Numbered from the stretch's first letter, positions 8,464 through 17,062 are shown. The stretch is DNA of 64,000 bases from Streptomyces jeddahensis (GCF_001642995.1 NZ_LOHS01000093.1:17545-81544); one strand, 5' to 3'. A program made the numbers and translations. The notes: a model not told the origin generated them from the letters alone.

Positions 8464-9747
8464 ATGGAAACCCGTTCTCTGACGATGTGGGCTGCGGCCA
8501 TGGCCGGCTGCCTGTCCCTCACGCTGCTGCCCGCCGCCGCGGCGACCGCACAGACCGACGAGCCGTCCCCAACGGCCACCACGCTGACGACCCCGCAGGT
8601 CCAGCCGAAGGTGACGCGGCTGCTGTTCGCCGTACCGCAGACACTCGACGAGCTGAAGGTCGCTCTCACCGGGCTCCAGCCGCTGCTGCTGCGCTACACC
8701 GGCGAGATCGGCGGTGGCGACCAGCCAGGTCCCGGTGTCCCCGCCGACCAGGCCATAGAAAGCATGCGCAAGAGTGTGATCGGCGAGTTCGGCGTGGAGC
8801 CGCTGGTCTTCCTCGTCGTCGTGGACGGCGAGGTGCCCGCGGCCCGGCTCGCGGCACTCGACCCGCTGCTCGCCGAGGCCAAGGTCTTCGACTCGGACGC
8901 CGCAACCGTGGACAGCCTGCCCGCAGGCACCCTGGAAGAGGCCGCCCAAGCCACCCTTGACCGGGAGACGCTGCTGGGCCGCCGGGCGGCGATGGAGGCC
9001 GCCGTCGAGGAGAGCCGGAAGGAACCTGCCGCCGAACAGGGCGAGAGCCAGGACCAGGCGACCGCCCCGGCGAGCATCGGTAAACCATGGTCACCCTGGT
9101 ACGGGAAGATGCAGGCCTACAACAATCCGTACGAGTCACCGACAGACATGCCGCGCCATTTCCGGCACTACCTTCGCTGGTACTCCTCCAGCGACCTCGC
9201 CGCGTTCGGTGACGACTTCGGCTACGAGCACAACCTTTCGCTGTACAACTACGATCTGGTGGACGTCTTTCCCCGCCCGTACTGCGCGGACAGCGCCTAC
9301 ACGCAGTTCTGGGCCGGATGGTCGACCGGGTTCAAGTGGAACGCGGTGAAGTACGGCTGGACGTTCCCGAGCGGCTCCGTCCCGTACTGGGACTGGGACG
9401 ACACCACCGACTCCTGCCAGAAGCTCGACTTCTCCGTCGGTGTCGGCTACCCCAAGAAGCTCAGTGCCGGCGTGCAGTACTACTTCTGGATCGCCGCGGA
9501 GAAGGGAGCAAAATCCAGTTCTCCGTATGGCATGGACGCCCAGAAGCTCAGCAACGACTGCAACGACGTCGGAATGGACCCCGGCAGCTCCTGCATGGGC
9601 CTGAACTACGATCGGTACGGCTCCGACACCCAGCGCTTGGTGAACAAGGACCGCGGCTGGCGCGTGCCGAGCTGCGCGGACTGGGTACGGGGCGGCGAGC
9701 CCACGTACAAGTCCAACGGCACGTACGACTGCCCCGCCAACCGTTGA
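8464..9747 (+). CDS. Secreted cysteine-rich protein of unknown function
   Basis: 427 residues; I do not recognise the family. The N terminus looks like a Sec signal peptide (AAAMAGCLSLTLLPAAAATA). Residues about 40-200 are a mixed alpha/beta segment ending in a Glu/Gln-rich linker. The C-terminal 230 residues are rich in Trp, Tyr and Gly, with six Cys (in RPYCADS, DSCQK, NDCND, SSCMG, PSCADW and YDCPAN), which could form three disulfides outside the cell. The gene lies 30 nt after the caspase-like gene and 27 nt before a small membrane-protein gene, so the three are probably one transcript. It may be a substrate or partner of the preceding protein. Confidence 0.72.
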   Translation: METRSLTMWAAAMAGCLSLTLLPAAAATAQTDEPSPTATTLTTPQVQPKVTRLLFAVPQTLDELKVALTGLQPLLLRYTGEIGGGDQPGPGVPADQAIESMRKSVIGEFGVEPLVFLVVVDGEVPAARLAALDPLLAEAKVFDSDAATVDSLPAGTLEEAAQATLDRETLLGRRAAMEAAVEESRKEPAAEQGESQDQATAPASIGKPWSPWYGKMQAYNNPYESPTDMPRHFRHYLRWYSSSDLAAFGDDFGYEHNLSLYNYDLVDVFPRPYCADSAYTQFWAGWSTGFKWNAVKYGWTFPSGSVPYWDWDDTTDSCQKLDFSVGVGYPKKLSAGVQYYFWIAAEKGAKSSSPYGMDAQKLSNDCNDVGMDPGSSCMGLNYDRYGSDTQRLVNKDRGWRVPSCADWVRGGEPTYKSNGTYDCPANR

Positions 9748-9774
9748 CGTCCTGATTCTAGGAGGATGACCCGC

Positions 9775-10110
9775 ATGGCCAGAGGTGACAACCAGGCCCA
9801 GAAACTCCGGATCATCGGACTGACCGGGGCGCTCCTCTGCGCGGTGCTGTCCGCCCTGCTCTGGCTGGGAGCCGATGTCCTCGGGACCAAGGAATGCATG
9901 GAAAACGGCTACGGGCTGGGTGTCGAGGGCGGGGGCTCCCTCATGACCGAGCAGGGTTGCGAGCTCACTGTGCCGACCACCATGGGAGTGGTGAGCGGAG
10001 TGCTGCCCACCATCAGTGAGCCGGTGGCGACCGCGGCCCTCATCGCGGGCCTGGGCGGTGCCCTGCCACCCGGCATCTGCCTCTGGCTGGCGACCAGGCG
10101 TCCGCGCTGA
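9775..10110 (+). CDS. Small membrane protein of unknown function
   Basis: 111 residues. Two hydrophobic segments (IIGLTGALLCAVLSALLWLG and VATAALIAGLGGALPPGICL) flank a loop of about 50 residues with two Cys (KECMENG and EQGCELT), which probably lies outside the cell. The start at 9775 is preferred over ATG 9766, because a strong AGGAGG at 9760-9765 abuts 9766 but is well spaced for 9775. It is the last gene of the putative secreted-protein operon and is followed directly by a strong terminator. No family was recognised. Confidence 0.7.
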   Translation: MARGDNQAQKLRIIGLTGALLCAVLSALLWLGADVLGTKECMENGYGLGVEGGGSLMTEQGCELTVPTTMGVVSGVLPTISEPVATAALIAGLGGALPPGICLWLATRRPR

Positions 10111-10117
10111 CGCCCCG

Positions 10118-10151
10118 CCCTGTCCTGCCGGCTGCGTCCGGCAGGACAGGG
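10118..10151 (+). terminator. Strong intrinsic-type hairpin
   Basis: Perfect 14-bp inverted repeat CCCTGTCCTGCCGG / CCGGCAGGACAGGG with a 6-nt loop, beginning 8 nt after the small membrane-protein stop codon. It has no long T-run, as is usual in Streptomyces. It marks the 3' end of the 6946-10110 operon. Confidence 0.85.
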
Positions 10152-10277
10152 CTCCGTCCCTCTCCCGTCTCGGCAAGACGCCGGTTCCCGTCTCCGTAAG
10201 ACGCCGGACACGCCGTGGTCTCCGGGGCGAGAGGTGCGCGCCGCCTCGTCGTCACCCGCCGTTGCCAGGCTGCCCGG

Positions 10278-11732
10278 GTGCCGCTCGTACCCTCCTCCGT
10301 CGACTTCCGCCGTTGCCGGTTGCTGGGACTGATCGGTTCCACGGTCCTCGCGGCCGGCGGCAAGACGGCCGGGGCGCTGCCGGTGGGCGATGCGCTGTCG
10401 CCGTCGGCGGCCGGCGCCGCGCTGGGGCTGGTCGGCGTGTACTTCGGCGTCGTCCTGCTGATCGCCGCATGGGTCCTGATGGGCCGTGAGATACGCGGTC
10501 CCGAGCCGCCGACGCCCCGCTCGCTGCTGCTGGTGCTCGCCCTGTGGGCCGCCCCGCTCGTCCTGGCGCCGCCCCTGTTCAGCCGCGACGTGTACAGCTA
10601 TCTCGCGCAGGGCGCGATGGTGGACGCGCACATCGACGTGTACGCGTACGGGCCCGCCCGGCTCGGCGGACCGCTGGTGTCGGAGGTGGCGCCCATCTGG
10701 CGGCACACCGGGGCCCCCTACGGCCCGGTCTTCCTCGGCCTGGCCGAGGTCACCGCCGATCTCACCCGCGCCCAGGTGCCCGCCGGAGTGATGGGCATGC
10801 GGTTCGTCGCGCTGCTGGGCGTGGCGCTGATGGCGGCGGCGCTGCCCAGGCTGGCCCGGCACTGCGGCACCGACCCGGCCGCCGCGCTCTGGCTCGGCGC
10901 GCTCAACCCGCTGGTGCTGCTGCATCTGGTGGCCGGGGCGCACAACGACGCGGTCATGCTGGGGCTGCTGGGTGTCGGGCTCGTCGCCGCCAGCGGGCGG
11001 TGGTTCATCCTGGGCGCCGTACTCGTGACGCTCGCCGCCCTGGTCAAGGCACCCGCGGCGCTCGGCCTGCTGGCCGTCGTCGCCCTGCGGGTGCGCGGCC
11101 GCACCGAACGGAGACGGGTGCTGCGGGCCGCGCTGACGACCGCGGCGGCCGCACTCGCGACCACGGTCGCCGCAACAGCCGTCGCCGGTACGGGATACGG
11201 CTGGATCGGGGCTCTGAAAACCCCCGTCTCGCCGCAGAACTGGGCGCTGACCAGCGTCCTGGGCCGCGTCACCGGTGATCTCCTGCACCACGCCGGCAGC
11301 GACCTCGCCCGCTTCGCCGCGCCGGCCTGGCACGGGATCGGCATGGTCGCGACGCTGATCGCCCTGCTCGTCATATGGCTGCGCCGCCCACGGCCCGCCC
11401 CGGTCTACGCCGTCGGGCTCAGCCTGGCCGCCATCGCCGTCCTCGGTCCCGCGATCCGCCCCTGGTACGTCCTGTGGGGTCTGTTCCTCATCGCCGCGGC
11501 GGCGCCCAGCAGTTCCGTACGGCGCAGGGTGGCCGCCCTCAGCGGAGTCCTGGCTCTGGCGGCCCTGCCGAGCGGCGGCCCCATCGACACCCAGCAGCTG
11601 GCGCTCGCCGTGTCCGGGGGCGCGCTCGCGGTGGTCGTCCTCTGGCAGGTCCACCAGGCCGGGCGCCGGCACCAGTCCACGGGGCAGCCGACGGGACTGC
11701 CCGGGCGCCGCGAGCCGGAACCGTCCGTATGA
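10278..11732 (+). CDS. MptB-like polyprenol-phosphate-mannose mannosyltransferase (integral membrane)
   Basis: About 484 residues with some 12 hydrophobic segments. Motifs typical of MptB/GT-C enzymes are the FSRDVYSYLAQG loop (acidic residues after the first membrane segments), the downstream PIWRHTGAPYGPVFLG, and RPWYVLWGLFL near the end. MptB-type enzymes transfer mannose from polyprenol phosphate to growing lipoglycan or glycan on the outer face of the membrane; in organisms without lipomannan the acceptor is uncertain. The start is uncertain: GTG 10278 is chosen over the in-frame GTG 10215 because the added residues are Arg-rich and unlike the family. ATGA overlap couples it to the next glycosyltransferase gene. 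Confidence 0.8.
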   Translation: MPLVPSSVDFRRCRLLGLIGSTVLAAGGKTAGALPVGDALSPSAAGAALGLVGVYFGVVLLIAAWVLMGREIRGPEPPTPRSLLLVLALWAAPLVLAPPLFSRDVYSYLAQGAMVDAHIDVYAYGPARLGGPLVSEVAPIWRHTGAPYGPVFLGLAEVTADLTRAQVPAGVMGMRFVALLGVALMAAALPRLARHCGTDPAAALWLGALNPLVLLHLVAGAHNDAVMLGLLGVGLVAASGRWFILGAVLVTLAALVKAPAALGLLAVVALRVRGRTERRRVLRAALTTAAAALATTVAATAVAGTGYGWIGALKTPVSPQNWALTSVLGRVTGDLLHHAGSDLARFAAPAWHGIGMVATLIALLVIWLRRPRPAPVYAVGLSLAAIAVLGPAIRPWYVLWGLFLIAAAAPSSSVRRRVAALSGVLALAALPSGGPIDTQQLALAVSGGALAVVVLWQVHQAGRRHQSTGQPTGLPGRREPEPSV

Positions 11733-13120
11733 GCACGCGCGGACAGGACACCACCGGGCCGGCACGCATACGGGGCGCTCTCAGCCTGCGTGCGCCGCGC
11801 ACGGAGAGCGGCCGCCGCCTGCTGGTTCTGGTACTCGCCACCGCCGTCGGCGTCTTCCTCGCCACCGTGCCCCTGCACCGCGACTGGTTCGATCTGCGCG
11901 TCTACTACGGCACGGTCAGCGACTGGGTCCACCACGGCGGCGGCATCTACGACTACCGGCTCCCGGGCAGCACGTACGGCTTCACCTATCCGCCGTTCGC
12001 GGCGGTCACCATGCTGCCCATGGCGCTGCTCGGCCTGCATGCCGCCATCGCCGTCGGACTGCTGCTGAACATCGCTGCGGCCCTGGCCGTGCTGTACGTG
12101 CTGGCGGGGCCCGTCCTGCGGCGGCACGGCGGGCACGGGTGGTTCGGGTTCGCGGTGCTGGCGTGTCTGCTGGCCCTCTTCGAGCCGGTGCGGGACACGT
12201 TCAGCTTCGGGCAGGTCAATCTGCTGCTGCTGGCCCTCGTGCTGGGCGACGCCTGGCTGCTGACGAGCGGACGCACCCGATGGGCCCGGTGGGCGGGCGT
12301 CGGCATCGGTCTCGCGGCGGCCGTCAAGCTCACGCCCGCACTCTTCATCGGCCTGCTGGTGCTTGCGCGGCGGCCCCGCGCTGCCGCCGTCGCCACGACC
12401 GTCGCCGCCGGTGCGACGGCGCTCGCCGCCTGGGCCGCGCCCGACGCCTCCCGTTTCTACTGGACCGAGGCGGTACGCGACACCGACCGCATCGGGCAGC
12501 TCGCCTATGTGTCCAACCAGTCGCTGCAGGGCGTCCTCGCCCGGCTCGCCGAGCCCGCCGAACCGGAGCGCGTCGTCTGGGCGTTGGCCGCGGTCGGGGT
12601 CCTGTGCGTCTGGGCCCGGCGTGCGTCCCGCGCGGCCGCCGCCGGCGACACCATGGCCGCCTTCGCCCTCACCGGCCTCGCCGCCTGCCTGATCAGCCCC
12701 ATCACCTGGGTGCACCACCTGGTCTGGCTGCTGCCGTCCCTCGCGGTCCTCGCCGACGCGGCACTGCGGCACGCGCCCGGCACCCGCGCCCGCCGACGGC
12801 TCCTCGCCACGGCGGGCACGGTGTACGTCGTGCTGTGCAGCAGCGTGGTGTGGCTCTGGTACGACGACGCGTCCGGCATCGACGGCTTCCTCGGCAGCAA
12901 CACGTATGTGTGGATCACGCTGGGGCTGCTGATCGGGCTTCCGGTGCGCGCGGGGGCCGACGGCCGGGACCGCCAGGACGGCAGGACCGAACGCGACTCA
13001 TCCCGGCACCGCCAAGCGGCCCCGGACGGCGTCGAGTTCACCGCTGCGGAAGGAACACCGCCCGCAGGCAGCCGTCCGTCTTCTCCTCGAACATCTGGTA
13101 GCCGCGCGGCCCCTCCGTGA
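11729..13120 (+). CDS. GT87-family (DUF2029) polyprenol-dependent mannosyltransferase
   Basis: 463 residues, polytopic. Signatures of GT87 alpha-1,2-mannosyltransferases include the acidic pair in DWFDLRVYYGTVSDW, the GFTYPPFAAVTMLPM loop, FGQVNLLLLALVLGDAW, AAVKLTPALF and SPITWVHHLVWLLPSLAVL. It starts inside the stop of the MptB-like gene (ATGA), so the two proteins are probably made in fixed ratio and act on the same glycan. The last 50 residues are hydrophilic and low in complexity, and the gene overlaps the convergent alcohol dehydrogenase gene by 83 bp, so the C-terminal tail may be a recent read-through extension. Confidence 0.82.
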   Translation: MSTRGQDTTGPARIRGALSLRAPRTESGRRLLVLVLATAVGVFLATVPLHRDWFDLRVYYGTVSDWVHHGGGIYDYRLPGSTYGFTYPPFAAVTMLPMALLGLHAAIAVGLLLNIAAALAVLYVLAGPVLRRHGGHGWFGFAVLACLLALFEPVRDTFSFGQVNLLLLALVLGDAWLLTSGRTRWARWAGVGIGLAAAVKLTPALFIGLLVLARRPRAAAVATTVAAGATALAAWAAPDASRFYWTEAVRDTDRIGQLAYVSNQSLQGVLARLAEPAEPERVVWALAAVGVLCVWARRASRAAAAGDTMAAFALTGLAACLISPITWVHHLVWLLPSLAVLADAALRHAPGTRARRRLLATAGTVYVVLCSSVVWLWYDDASGIDGFLGSNTYVWITLGLLIGLPVRAGADGRDRQDGRTERDSSRHRQAAPDGVEFTAAEGTPPAGSRPSSPRTSGSRAAPP

Positions 13121-14213
13121 GCGGCATCGGGTGCGTGGCCAGGTAGCCAGTCTCGATCTCGTTGGCGGCCATGCGTTCGAGGAGCATCGGGATGTAGCGC
13201 TGGCCGTGCTGCTGGCCCATGCGCAGGGTCAGGCCCTTGTTCATCGCGGCACCGAGCGGGAACTTGTCGAGCACGCCGCCGAAGACGCCGAGGATCGAGA
13301 CGGTTCCGCCCTTGCGGCAGGCGTGGATGGCCTCGCGCAGCGCGACCGAGCGGTCCGTCTGCATCCGCAGCGCCTGCTTCGCGCGGTCGTACGCGTACTG
13401 CGGGCCCGTGCCGTGGGCCTCCATCCCCACGGCCTCGATGCACACGTCAGGGCCGCGGCCGCCGGTGAACTCGCGCAGCGCGGCGTCCACATCGGTCTGG
13501 GAGTAGTCGATCGTCGCCGCGCCGCAGTGGCTCGCCGCCAGCTTCAGCCGCTCGGGCACCTGGTCGATGACCGCCACGCGTTCGGCACCCAGGAGATACG
13601 AGGCGCGCGCCGCCATCTGCCCCACGCCGCCGGCGCCCCACACCGCCACGACGTCGCCCTCCTTGACGCCGCCCTGGTCCGCGCCCATCCAGCCCGTGGG
13701 CACCGCGTCCGACGCGAACACCGCCTCCTCGTCGGAGAGCCGGTTGGGCACCGGGAAGGCACCGTGGTCGGCGAACGGCACGCGCACGTACTCGGCGTGG
13801 CTGCCGGCGAAGCCGCCCATGGCGTGCGAGTAGCCGAGGATCCCGGCGGTCGGGTGGCCGTACAGCGTTTCGGTGTACGCGGGGTTGGGGTTGGAGTTCT
13901 CGCAGAGCGACCAGTTGTCGCCCCGGCACTGCCAGCAGCGGCCGCAGCCGACGATGGAGCAGACGACGACCCGGTCGCCCGGCCTGTGCCTGCGCACCGC
14001 GGCTCCCACCTCGACGATCTCGCCGACGAACTCGTGCCCGATGATGTCGCCTGCGCGCATCGCCGGAACATAACCATTGATCAGGTGCAGATCGGACCCG
14101 CAGACCGAGCTTGCGGTGACGCGCACGATCGCGTCCTGGTCGTTGAGCAGCGCCGGGTCGGGCACGGTCTCCACCGCCAGTTCCCCGACGCCGGTCCAGC
14201 AGAGCGCCTTCAC
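13038..14213 (-). CDS. Zinc-dependent alcohol dehydrogenase (formaldehyde dehydrogenase-like)
   Basis: 391 residues, medium-chain dehydrogenase/reductase. Visible features are catalytic zinc ligands in VCGSDLHLINGYV and GHEFVGEIVEVG, the structural zinc Cys cluster CSIVGCGRCWQCRGDNWSLC, and the Rossmann motif VAVWGAGGVGQMAARASYL. The overall pattern resembles the glutathione-independent formaldehyde dehydrogenase branch. The GTG at 14213 follows GGAGGG and overlaps the stop of the upstream gene (GTGA). Substrate is not defined; a general aldehyde or alcohol role in the surrounding stress block is plausible. Confidence 0.88.
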   Translation of the reverse strand: MKALCWTGVGELAVETVPDPALLNDQDAIVRVTASSVCGSDLHLINGYVPAMRAGDIIGHEFVGEIVEVGAAVRRHRPGDRVVVCSIVGCGRCWQCRGDNWSLCENSNPNPAYTETLYGHPTAGILGYSHAMGGFAGSHAEYVRVPFADHGAFPVPNRLSDEEAVFASDAVPTGWMGADQGGVKEGDVVAVWGAGGVGQMAARASYLLGAERVAVIDQVPERLKLAASHCGAATIDYSQTDVDAALREFTGGRGPDVCIEAVGMEAHGTGPQYAYDRAKQALRMQTDRSVALREAIHACRKGGTVSILGVFGGVLDKFPLGAAMNKGLTLRMGQQHGQRYIPMLLERMAANEIETGYLATHPMPLTEGPRGYQMFEEKTDGCLRAVFLPQR

Positions 14214-14695
14214 AGCAAGCCCTCCTTCGTGGCGCGCCGGTCGCCGACGGCCACCAGCAGGCCGCCCGGCTTGTGGTGCCCCTCCGGCTGGCCCGCCATA
14301 TGCAGCACCTCTCCCGTCTCGGTGAGCTGCTTGAACTGCCGCAGGGTCCGGCGTATGCGCTGGTCCGTGGAGGTGCCCAGGATGCGCCGCAGACTCTGGC
14401 CCGCTCCCGGCAGAGCCAGGCCGCGGACCGCGATCTCGGTCCCGCGCCCGCCCGGTGCGTCGGCGGTCCGGATCTCCACGCCGTCTCCGAGGCGGTCGAG
14501 GGGCGGCGGGAGCACGCCGCCGGGCAGCAGCTCGCTGCGGGGCATGCCGACGGTGATGACATGCCACCGGCCGTGTTCGGCACCGCCGTCGCCGGTGCCA
14601 CGGGCCCGGTGGTCGCCCCGGTTGCATAGGACGGCGGCGGTGCCGGCGACCGCTCCGGCGGCCGCGGCGCCCCACGCCGCTGTGCGTATGCGCAT
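14210..14695 (-). CDS. Small membrane-anchored protein of unknown function (SRPBCC-like pattern)
   Basis: 161 residues. The N terminus is a single hydrophobic segment (AAWGAAAAGAVAGTAAVL), probably an anchor. The body, with HVITVGMPRSELLP, then RTADAPGGRGTEIAVRGL and a helical RRTLRQFKQLTETGEVLHM near the end, resembles cyclase/SRPBCC-type proteins often found beside this dehydrogenase. Assignment is tentative. ATG 14695 is chosen over 14710 because AGGAGG sits 6 nt upstream of it and overlaps the earlier Met codon. It is coupled by GTGA to the alcohol dehydrogenase gene. Confidence 0.65.
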   Translation of the reverse strand: MRIRTAAWGAAAAGAVAGTAAVLCNRGDHRARGTGDGGAEHGRWHVITVGMPRSELLPGGVLPPPLDRLGDGVEIRTADAPGGRGTEIAVRGLALPGAGQSLRRILGTSTDQRIRRTLRQFKQLTETGEVLHMAGQPEGHHKPGGLLVAVGDRRATKEGLL

Positions 14696-14707
14696 GTCCG
14701 TCCTCCT

Positions 14708-14770
14708 CATACGTTGCGCTTGCCGAGCTCAGTCGCGCTTGCCGAGCTCATACGTCGCGCTTGCCGAGCG
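14708..14770. repeat. Triplicated 3' end of the Rieske oxidoreductase gene
   Basis: Three direct copies of a unit of about 20 bp (core GCGCTTGCCGAGC on the plus strand) occupy 14708-14729, 14730-14748 and 14749-14770. Read on the minus strand the innermost copy encodes the protein's end, LGKRDV and stop; the next two would encode LGKRD and LGKRNV beyond the stop. This looks like tandem duplication of the coding tail, and now forms the spacer to the downstream gene. Confidence 0.85.
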
Positions 14771-16280
14771 GCCGGTTCGCGGGTCCTTCGAGCACCTCGC
14801 CGTCGACACTGAAGCGGGATCCGTGGCAGGGGCAGTCCCAGGACCGTTCCGCCGAGTTGAAACCGACGATGCAGCCGAGGTGCGTGCACCGCGCGGAGAC
14901 GGCGTGCAGCGCCCCGTCCTCGTCGCGGTACACCGCGCTGCGCCGCCCGCCGTGCTGCACCACGGCGCCGCTGCCCGGAGCGATGTCGTCGACGGACTGG
15001 ACGGAGACCGCCCGCAGCCGGTCGCCGATGAAGTGGCGGCCGGTCTCCAGCTGGTGCCGGACGAAGGCCGGGGCCTCGCGCAGCAGGCTCAGCATCCGGC
15101 GCGGGTCGTACAGGCCCGCCCACGGCGGCCGTTCGCCGGTGACGAGGTCCGCGAGGAGCCGGCCGGCCATGATGCCGCCGCTCATGCCCCACCCGCCGAA
15201 CCCGGTCGCCACGTACACGTGCGCGGCGCCGGGGTGCAGGGGGCCGACCAGCGCCACGGTGTCCGTGGGATCGCTGTCCTGCGCCGCCCAGCGGTGGGTG
15301 ATCTCCACACCCGGGAAACGCTCCTGCGTCCAGTCGGCCAGGCTCCGGAAGCGCTGGTCCGTGTCGCCCGTCCCTGGCCGGGCGAGCTCGCCGGTGACGA
15401 TCAGCAGCCGCTGCCCGTCCCCATACGGGGCGGTGCGTACTGAACGCGTGTTCTCCTCCTGGGTGATGTACATGCCGCCGGGATCCCGCTCGGGCGCCAG
15501 CGGCCCGGCGACGACGAGGTCGCGATGCGCCGAGAGACGGCCGAAGAGCAACGCCCGGTCGAAGACGGGATAGTGGGTGGCGACGACGACGTCCCAGGCG
15601 GTGACCTTGGCCCCCGACTCGGTCCCGAGCACGCACGGCGCGCCCTCGTCGAGGCTGAGGACGCGGGTGCCTTCGTAGATCCTCCCGCCGTGCGCCTCGA
15701 GATCCCTCTCCAGCGCGAGCAGGTACTTACGGGGATGGAACTGCGCCTGGTTCTCGACCCTGACCGCGCCCGCGACCGGATACGGCAGGCCCGTCTCGGT
15801 GACGAAGGACGCCTCGAGGCCGGCCTTGTGGGCGGCGTCCGCCTCGGCCCGTATCGCGTCCAGCTGCTTCGGGTCCTGGCAGTACGTGAACGCGGGGACC
15901 CGTTCCAGATCGCAGTCGGCGCCGAGTTCGTCCGCGACCGCCACGGCGTGCTCGATCGCGTCGGACTGCGAACGCGCGTACAGCCGAGCGGCGTCCGGGC
16001 CGCGGGTATGGCGCAGGCGGTCGTACATCAGGGTGTGCAGCGCCGTCAGTTTCGCCGTGGTGTGCCCGGTGACGCCCGCGGCGACGCGGGACGCCTCCAG
16101 GACCACCACGCTCCGCCCCTTGCGGGCGAGTTCCCAGGCCGTGCAGAGCCCGGCGATACCGGCCCCGACCACGGCCACGTCCGCCTCCGTGTCCTGGTCG
16201 AGCGGAGGACGGGACGGGTACGCGGCCGAGGCCATCCAGTACGACTCGTACACACCGGGAAGGGCGGCAGTCATAGCCAT
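14748..16280 (-). CDS. FAD-dependent oxidoreductase with C-terminal Rieske 2Fe-2S domain
   Basis: 510 residues. The N terminus has a DAO-type FAD site (VAVVGAGIAGLCTAWELARK) and the conserved TGHTTAKLTALHTLMYDRL seen in glycine/D-amino-acid-oxidase-like proteins with Rieske tails. The C-terminal 100 residues form a Rieske domain: CTHLGCIVGFN and WDCPCHGSRFS supply the two Cys and two His cluster ligands. Members are found widely in actinobacteria and cyanobacteria; substrate is unknown. Start at ATG 16280 or 16274. It lies 10 nt after the small hydrophobic protein gene, so the two are likely co-transcribed. Confidence 0.87.
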   Translation of the reverse strand: MAMTAALPGVYESYWMASAAYPSRPPLDQDTEADVAVVGAGIAGLCTAWELARKGRSVVVLEASRVAAGVTGHTTAKLTALHTLMYDRLRHTRGPDAARLYARSQSDAIEHAVAVADELGADCDLERVPAFTYCQDPKQLDAIRAEADAAHKAGLEASFVTETGLPYPVAGAVRVENQAQFHPRKYLLALERDLEAHGGRIYEGTRVLSLDEGAPCVLGTESGAKVTAWDVVVATHYPVFDRALLFGRLSAHRDLVVAGPLAPERDPGGMYITQEENTRSVRTAPYGDGQRLLIVTGELARPGTGDTDQRFRSLADWTQERFPGVEITHRWAAQDSDPTDTVALVGPLHPGAAHVYVATGFGGWGMSGGIMAGRLLADLVTGERPPWAGLYDPRRMLSLLREAPAFVRHQLETGRHFIGDRLRAVSVQSVDDIAPGSGAVVQHGGRRSAVYRDEDGALHAVSARCTHLGCIVGFNSAERSWDCPCHGSRFSVDGEVLEGPANRPLGKRDV

Positions 16281-16290
16281 GGCCGCCCGC

Positions 16291-16461
16291 CTACCACCGG
16301 TACCAGCGCGTCCGTCCGCCTCCCGGGCCCGCACGGGTCGAGAAGAATCCGATGATCCACACGATCAGCAGGGCCAGTGCGAGCCACCAGAGGACGTCCA
16401 AGGCGAATCCGGCCCCGAAGAGGATCAGGATCACCAGGAGCACCAAGAGCAGCGGGATCAT
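16291..16461 (-). CDS. Small hydrophobic membrane protein (56 residues)
   Basis: A short gene with an excellent ribosome binding site (GAGGAGG about 8 nt before the ATG). It encodes MIPLLLVLLVILILFGAGFA, then a second hydrophobic stretch (WWLALALLIVWIIGFF), and ends GGGRTRWYRW. Two membrane segments with an aromatic, basic tail ending in RWYRW are typical of a small actinobacterial hydrophobic-protein family often linked to stress genes. Its function is unknown. It is the first gene of the transcript running into the Rieske oxidoreductase. Confidence 0.8.
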   Translation of the reverse strand: MIPLLLVLLVILILFGAGFALDVLWWLALALLIVWIIGFFSTRAGPGGGRTRWYRW

Positions 16462-16702
16462 GTCAGCACCTCCTCACCTCCGGTTGCCCGAAAAATCCCG
16501 CTTTACTGCTGGCGGCGCTGTCTTGATGGGCCTGCCGCGCCGCATGCCCAAGCGTTCCGCCATGCTCATACTGGCGTTCTGGTCCGGGTGTCCGTCCTGA
16601 CGGGAAGGCGACAGAAGCCGTGAGACAGGGTCCTTCACTCATCTCCGACAAAACGAGGAGAGGCTGCATGATGCCGGGGTTGACGGGAAGCCGGAGGGTG
16701 GA

Positions 16703-17062
16703 GTGACCGGCGGCGCACGCTTCACCGTCGATGTCAGGGTCAAGGGAGACACCCTGGTCCTGGCTCTCGGCGGTGAGCTCGACCACGACTCGGCCGGCGC
16801 ACTGCGCGACGCTCTGACCGAGGGCCTGAGCACGGCCGCCACGCGCATCGTGGTGGACTGCAAGGACCTGACGTTCTGCGACTCCACAGGGTTGAACGTC
16901 TTGCTGCGCGGGCGGCTCGCCGCGCAGGACGCCGGCGTCGGACTGGAGCTCGCAGCTCTTCGGCCGCCGGTGGCCCGCATGTTCGACATCACCGGAGCCG
17001 ACGCTGTCTTCCGGTTGTACGGCAGCCTCGACGAGGCACTGATCGGCCGGCCGCAGGAGTGA
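16703..17062 (+). CDS. STAS-domain anti-sigma factor antagonist
   Basis: 119 residues, one STAS domain. DSTGLNVLL contains the Ser (about residue 61) that anti-sigma kinases phosphorylate in SpoIIAA/RsbV-type antagonists; LALGGELDHDSAGALRDAL is the N-terminal strand-helix. Unphosphorylated antagonist would bind the kinase and free the sigma factor. GTG 16703 is preceded by GGAGGGTGGA. It lies 106 bp upstream of an anti-sigma kinase gene, with a SigB-type sigma gene and a PP2C phosphatase gene nearby, so a full partner-switching set is present. Confidence 0.9.
   Translation: MTGGARFTVDVRVKGDTLVLALGGELDHDSAGALRDALTEGLSTAATRIVVDCKDLTFCDSTGLNVLLRGRLAAQDAGVGLELAALRPPVARMFDITGADAVFRLYGSLDEALIGRPQE

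Noticed and set aside
13131..15443. Plus-strand open frame of 770 codons opposite the alcohol dehydrogenase and Rieske oxidoreductase genes
   Set aside because: Composition is typical of an antisense shadow; both minus-strand genes have complete cofactor motifs and ribosome binding sites.
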